NCBI GenBank assembly: GCA_002311385.1 | Contig: DCAE01000017.1 | Coordinates: 184 to 26,943, forward strand | Reading direction: 5' to 3' | From: Dehalococcoidia bacterium UBA1141 | GTDB lineage: Bacteria; Chloroflexota; Dehalococcoidia; Lucifugimonadales; UBA3495 | Length of the DNA: 26,760 bases | Part shown: in pieces, positions 23,332 to 26,760 of the stretch | Layout of the letters: the number at the start of each line of letters is the position of its first letter | Numbering within the stretch: position 1 is the first letter of the stretch | Translations under genes and position numbers: made by a program | The notes under the pieces: model-generated | Told to the model about the DNA's origin: nothing | Databases searched by the model: none | What the model saw: only the letters and a program-made list of their open reading frames with translations

Positions 23332-24675
23332 TCACTGGTGGCTAATCAGTCCTTCCTCCATCATGGCGCGGATGGCTCCATCGAAGGCATCAATGCTCTG
23401 GTCGATATCCGCTTCGGTGTGGACTCCGGATAGAACGCCGCTGGTACGGGACATCAGGTCAACGCCACGCACTTGGAGGGCTTTTCGGAAGTTAGATTGC
23501 ACCTCCGGTGGGGCGCTCTTAAGACTATTGGCGTCCAGACCTTCGATGGAGCGGGCTCCGAAGAAAATGTGGAATGTTGACGACTGTCCGTACACGCAGG
23601 CCGCCACTTCGTAGCGGTCTACTATCTCCCGCAGGCCGACCCGCAAACGCTCGGCCATGCGGCTGGCTGTTTCCTGCATCTCACCGGTGGCGGCAATCTT
23701 CAAGGCTGCGTTACCGGTGGCGGCGCAGTATGGGTTGGCATTGAAAGTTCCGCCGTGGTAGACCCGTTCAAACCGGTCGTGACTGGAGTCCCCGGTCTGC
23801 TCCATAACCGCCATCACTTCGTTACGGCCAGCGACGGCTCCCCCAGGGAGACCACCGGTAAGTATCTTGGCCATAGTTGTCAGGTCTGGGGTGATCCCCA
23901 GTTGTTGCTGCAAGCCTCCAGGGCTCCAACGGAAACCAGTAATCACTTCATCCAGAATCATTACCACCCCGTACTGCTCCGTCAGCTTCCTCACGCCCTC
24001 AACGAATCCAGGCTCTAGGGGGACGGTACCGTAGGAAGCGCCCGAGCCCTCGGTTATCACGCTGGCAATATCCTTGTCGGAGGCCAGAGTCCTTTCCAAG
24101 GCGTCGAGGTCCGGAGGCAAAACCACCACCGACTCGACCACCCCCCGGGGGATGCCGGTGGATGCCGGAACGTCGAAAGGCGCCAGATTGCCCGGCATCA
24201 CATAGTCGTGCCAGCCGTGGTAGTGGGACTCCCAACGGATGATCTTGTCCTTCCCTGAGTAAGCGCGGGCAATCCTGATTGCCAGTGCGGTGGACTCTGC
24301 GCCGGAACCCACAAAACGGACTTTATCGGCGCTGGGAATCAAATTGCATACCCGCTCTCCCCATTCCAACACCTGCTCGATGGGAGAGCCGAAATGGGAA
24401 CCGTTGGGCACAGCCCTAGCCAAAGCATCGACCACCTCCGGGTGGGCGTGGCCCAATAGCAAAGATGCGGAACCCAAGCCGTAGTCGATGTATTCGTTGC
24501 CGTCCACATCCCATTTCCTGGGCCCCTTGCCGTGGTCAATGGTGATGGGAAACGGGTCGGCAACGTAGCCATCGTGGCCCCCGCCGCCCGACGGGAAAAC
24601 GTTTTTGAACCTGGGGAATAGCGCCGCCGATTTGGGGTTCTTTCTGACGTAGGTCTCATTTATGGTTTCCGGCAT
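23332..24675 (-). CDS. Class III aminotransferase, glutamate-1-semialdehyde aminomutase-like
   Basis: 447 residues, PLP fold type I. Seen: GGGGHDGYVADPFPI and WDVDGNEYIDYGLGSASLLLG at the start, FVGSGAESTALAIRIARAY (PLP phosphate site), RWESHYHGWHDY, D242 in LDEVITGFR and K270 in TMAKILTGGLPGGA, the Schiff-base lysine. The order and motifs match GSAM-like class III aminotransferases. GSAM-like enzymes outside haem operons often act in other amino-group transfers, and no haem gene is nearby, so the true substrate is open. A GGAGG site lies 5 bases before ATG. First gene of a two-gene transcript ending with the seleno-peroxiredoxin. Confidence 0.9.
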   Translation of the reverse strand: MPETINETYVRKNPKSAALFPRFKNVFPSGGGGHDGYVADPFPITIDHGKGPRKWDVDGNEYIDYGLGSASLLLGHAHPEVVDALARAVPNGSHFGSPIEQVLEWGERVCNLIPSADKVRFVGSGAESTALAIRIARAYSGKDKIIRWESHYHGWHDYVMPGNLAPFDVPASTGIPRGVVESVVVLPPDLDALERTLASDKDIASVITEGSGASYGTVPLEPGFVEGVRKLTEQYGVVMILDEVITGFRWSPGGLQQQLGITPDLTTMAKILTGGLPGGAVAGRNEVMAVMEQTGDSSHDRFERVYHGGTFNANPYCAATGNAALKIAATGEMQETASRMAERLRVGLREIVDRYEVAACVYGQSSTFHIFFGARSIEGLDANSLKSAPPEVQSNFRKALQVRGVDLMSRTSGVLSGVHTEADIDQSIDAFDGAIRAMMEEGLISHQ

Positions 24676-24940
24676 CGCTTCCTCCTATTTCCTAGCCCAA
24701 ATTTTGGCCCAATTTGGCTGTTTCATTGTGACAGCACAATTACGGCACAAATTTACCCTAATTCGCCGGGATGCGCCAGTAGAGTTGATTCAGTAAGGTT
24801 ATCTGGTGGTAATCCAGGTTCTACTAATGGGTACGGAACGGTTACGAGAAAGGTTCAGTCTGCTACTATTATGAAGCGCCAGGTGTTGCTTTGGGTAAGC
24901 CAAGCGACGCGGAAAACAGTCATCAAGTTGGCGAGGCAAT

Positions 24941-25621
24941 ATGTGCGGTCGATTTACCTTGACCACCAATATGGATGAACTTCAGGCCAGGTTCGATTTC
25001 GAAGCCCGGGATTTGGTGTTTCGCCCCAGGTACAATGTCGCTCCGACCCAAGAGGTTGTTGCGATTTTGGGTGACGGGGACAATCCCGGTCACAACCGGG
25101 CCGAGTTGATGCGCTGGGGACTTATCCCGTTCTGGGCCAAAGACGCCAAGATTGGCGCACGCATGATTAACGCCCGGGCCGAGGCGGTGGCCGAGAAGCC
25201 TGCTTTTAGGACCGCTCTGCGAAAACGCCGCTGCCTGGTTTTGGCCGATGGCTTCTATGAGTGGAAAAAAGAAGAAAATGGCAAGACGCCCATGTATATC
25301 GCAGCCAAATCCAGGGGACCCTTCGCCATGGCCGGGCTGTTTGAGACTTGGAAGTCGCCAGAAGATGAGTTGATACGTTCCTGCACCATAATTACCACCT
25401 CGCCCAACACTTTGATGGAGGACATCCACGACCGGATGCCGGTAATTCTCCCAAAGGACGCAGAAACAATTTGGCTGGATCCAAAACTGGAAGACCAAGA
25501 AACCCTTACTTCATTGTTGACGCCGTATCCGGCAGAGGAAATGGAAGCCTACGTAGTCTCAACTCTGGTCAACACAGCCAAGAACGACTTCCCTGAGTGC
25601 ATTACAGAGGTTGTCCTTTGA
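24941..25621 (+). CDS. SOS response-associated peptidase (SRAP; YedK/HMCES)
   Basis: 226 residues beginning MCGRFTL, so removal of Met1 leaves catalytic C2 at the N-terminus. Seen: N78 in INARAEAV, E107 in GFYEWKK and H163 in DIHDRMPVIL, matching the family active-site set (Cys2, Asn, Glu, His). The protein forms a thiazolidine cross-link with abasic sites in single-stranded DNA, protecting them from strand breaks. No certain LexA box was recognised upstream. The gene ends in TGA at 25621 and its last 73 bases overlap the convergent recombinase gene; its C-terminus (VNTAKNDFPECI) is nevertheless of normal family type, so it is intact. Confidence 0.95.
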   Translation: MCGRFTLTTNMDELQARFDFEARDLVFRPRYNVAPTQEVVAILGDGDNPGHNRAELMRWGLIPFWAKDAKIGARMINARAEAVAEKPAFRTALRKRRCLVLADGFYEWKKEENGKTPMYIAAKSRGPFAMAGLFETWKSPEDELIRSCTIITTSPNTLMEDIHDRMPVILPKDAETIWLDPKLEDQETLTSLLTPYPAEEMEAYVVSTLVNTAKNDFPECITEVVL

Positions 25622-26760
25622 TTCGTGCCTATGGAAACTGTGACGCTATCCCCGACCTCAACCCGCGTCGCCAATCCCTGGAGCACCCACCTGCGGTCCT
25701 CAGCTGTTGCGCTGTCTAACTTAGCGGCGATGCGGTCCCGGACGTTCACCATGGCGTTTATGGCCTCATTGGATTTTTCCATGGTGGACAGCGCCGCCTC
25801 TTGGCGGTCTATTTCTTCCAGATGATAAGTACGTTCCGCCCTAAGTAGGGCGCCTTGCTTCTCAAATGTGCTCTCGGTTACCTTTTCGTTCAGCAGCAAT
25901 CCGGCTAGCTTGCTTTCTTTGTTTTCCACGGTCTGAAGCTTTCGATGTAGCTCCTCGATCTTGGACTCTGCGCCCCCACGTTCCTGGCCGGATTCTCCGC
26001 GTTGTTTCTCAACCTCGGCCATGAATACTTTCGGGTCCTTCAGGAATTTGGAAACGCCGTGCCAAACGACCGCTTCGAGTCGAGCGCCGTTGACACTCTT
26101 TAACTCGCACGGCTCAACGCCTAGGGCTATGCCCCGGCGCAACGAGCAGCCGTAGTAGAATGTGGGGCCGTTTTGGGAGCGGGGACTAAGCCGCCGGCCG
26201 TCATGGGCGCAAAAGGCCATTCCTGATAATAAATACAACTGCTTGGAACTACGCTTGGAATGTAGTTTATTCAAGGCTAGGCGAGCCTGCACCGACTCCC
26301 ACTCTTCCCAGGACACGATTGGGCTGATTACAGGGAAGTCTAGCAACACGGCTGCGTCCAGTGGCTTGGTTATAGAGGACGAAGACCCGTAAGTCTCCCT
26401 CCGCCTTTCTTTGGGTACGACCTTCTCACGACGTAGAGCGTAATAGCTCCCGCCGTACACTGGGTTCTTCAAGATGCCGCCCACCGTGGCCGGGGCCCAT
26501 ATGGCGCCGCCCTTGGGCGCAGGTAATCCATCGGCCATCAACTCCCGGCAGATCTGCCGGATCGGGCGCCCATCTATACATGCTTTCCAGATGCGCTGGG
26601 CTATTAAGTACTCTGGGAAGCGCGGCTCGAAAGCCACAGGAGATTCGACTCCATGCCGGTCCTCGTAGCGAAATTGATAGCCGTATGGGCACTTGCCCGT
26701 CGCCGGGAGACCTTTTAGTCTCGCCCGGTCCCGTAACCCATCCTTCGCTCCTTGCTGGGC
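25549..26760 (-). CDS. Large serine recombinase, C-terminal part (5' end outside window)
   Basis: 403 residues remain and the frame is open to 26760, so the N-terminal resolvase catalytic domain lies beyond the window. Seen: GKCPYGYQFRYEDRHG and IWKACIDGRPIRQICRELMADG (recombinase domain), AIWAPATVGGILKNPVYGGSYY, then LYLLSGMAFCAHDGRRL with a zinc-ribbon start, YYGCSLRRG and EPCELKSVNGARLEAVVW, and a long coiled coil (about residues 260-350). This is the standard architecture of phage or element integrases of the large serine type. The zinc ribbon has C at FCAHD where CxxC is expected, so its second cysteine is missing. It probably marks the edge of an integrated element. Confidence 0.9.
   Translation of the reverse strand, partial: AQQGAKDGLRDRARLKGLPATGKCPYGYQFRYEDRHGVESPVAFEPRFPEYLIAQRIWKACIDGRPIRQICRELMADGLPAPKGGAIWAPATVGGILKNPVYGGSYYALRREKVVPKERRRETYGSSSSITKPLDAAVLLDFPVISPIVSWEEWESVQARLALNKLHSKRSSKQLYLLSGMAFCAHDGRRLSPRSQNGPTFYYGCSLRRGIALGVEPCELKSVNGARLEAVVWHGVSKFLKDPKVFMAEVEKQRGESGQERGGAESKIEELHRKLQTVENKESKLAGLLLNEKVTESTFEKQGALLRAERTYHLEEIDRQEAALSTMEKSNEAINAMVNVRDRIAAKLDSATAEDRRWVLQGLATRVEVGDSVTVSIGTNQRTTSVMHSGKSFLAVLTRVETT

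Overview
The window reads as a chromosomal segment of a mid-GC, free-living bacterium. Its gene content is a baeyer-villiger-type flavin monooxygenase, two luciferase-like (LLM) flavin oxidoreductases, paired acyl-CoA dehydrogenases, HpaI-type and RraA-type aldolases, a MOSC protein, MFS carriers and a GSAM-like aminotransferase. This mix resembles the catabolic islands of Chloroflexota of the SAR202/Dehalococcoidia type. That assignment is inference from gene content; there is no rRNA or phylogenetic marker here. No rRNA, tRNA or CRISPR array was seen.

Layout. 1-2162: 3' end of a BVMO-like monooxygenase, then a leftward GNAT and ABM-monooxygenase pair. 2372-3286: a rightward redox pair, a 75-codon glutaredoxin-like gene with an in-frame TGA and a thioredoxin-like gene. 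3344-8804: MFS carrier, LLM oxidoreductase, fatty-acid desaturase and iron-type alcohol dehydrogenase, with one strong bidirectional terminator. 8842-14605: leftward acyl-CoA synthetase, HpaI aldolase, MOSC protein, HtrA-like lipoprotein protease and RraA-like protein. 14960-15358: RidA-family protein, divergent from the RraA gene. 15421-19568: leftward block of a hypothetical protein, two acyl-CoA dehydrogenases and a second LLM oxidoreductase. 20106-22827: rightward MFS carrier and M20 peptidase. 22861-24675: leftward GSAM-like aminotransferase followed 12 bases later by a peroxiredoxin gene with an in-frame TGA. 24941-26760: SRAP (YedK/HMCES) gene, convergent and overlapping with the C-terminal part of a large serine recombinase that runs off the window and marks the edge of a mobile element.

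The most notable result is two selenoprotein candidates that ordinary gene calling would miss or truncate. In each, a TGA sits exactly where the family has its catalytic cysteine, the reading frame continues as recognisable protein, a ribosome binding site precedes the full-length start, and a perfect-stem hairpin with a 5-nt loop beginning GGT lies 16-30 nt after the TGA, as expected of a bacterial SECIS. Neither protein contains any cysteine, so selenocysteine would be the only redox residue in each. The Sec machinery (selA/B/C/D) is not in the window and must be sought elsewhere in the genome.

The remaining genes fit oxidative breakdown of organic compounds: carriers for uptake, flavin enzymes for oxygenation, CoA ligase and acyl-CoA dehydrogenases for beta-oxidation-like steps, and aldolases for cleavage, with peroxidase and redox genes that may deal with peroxide from flavin chemistry. 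The links between these blocks are inference from proximity only.
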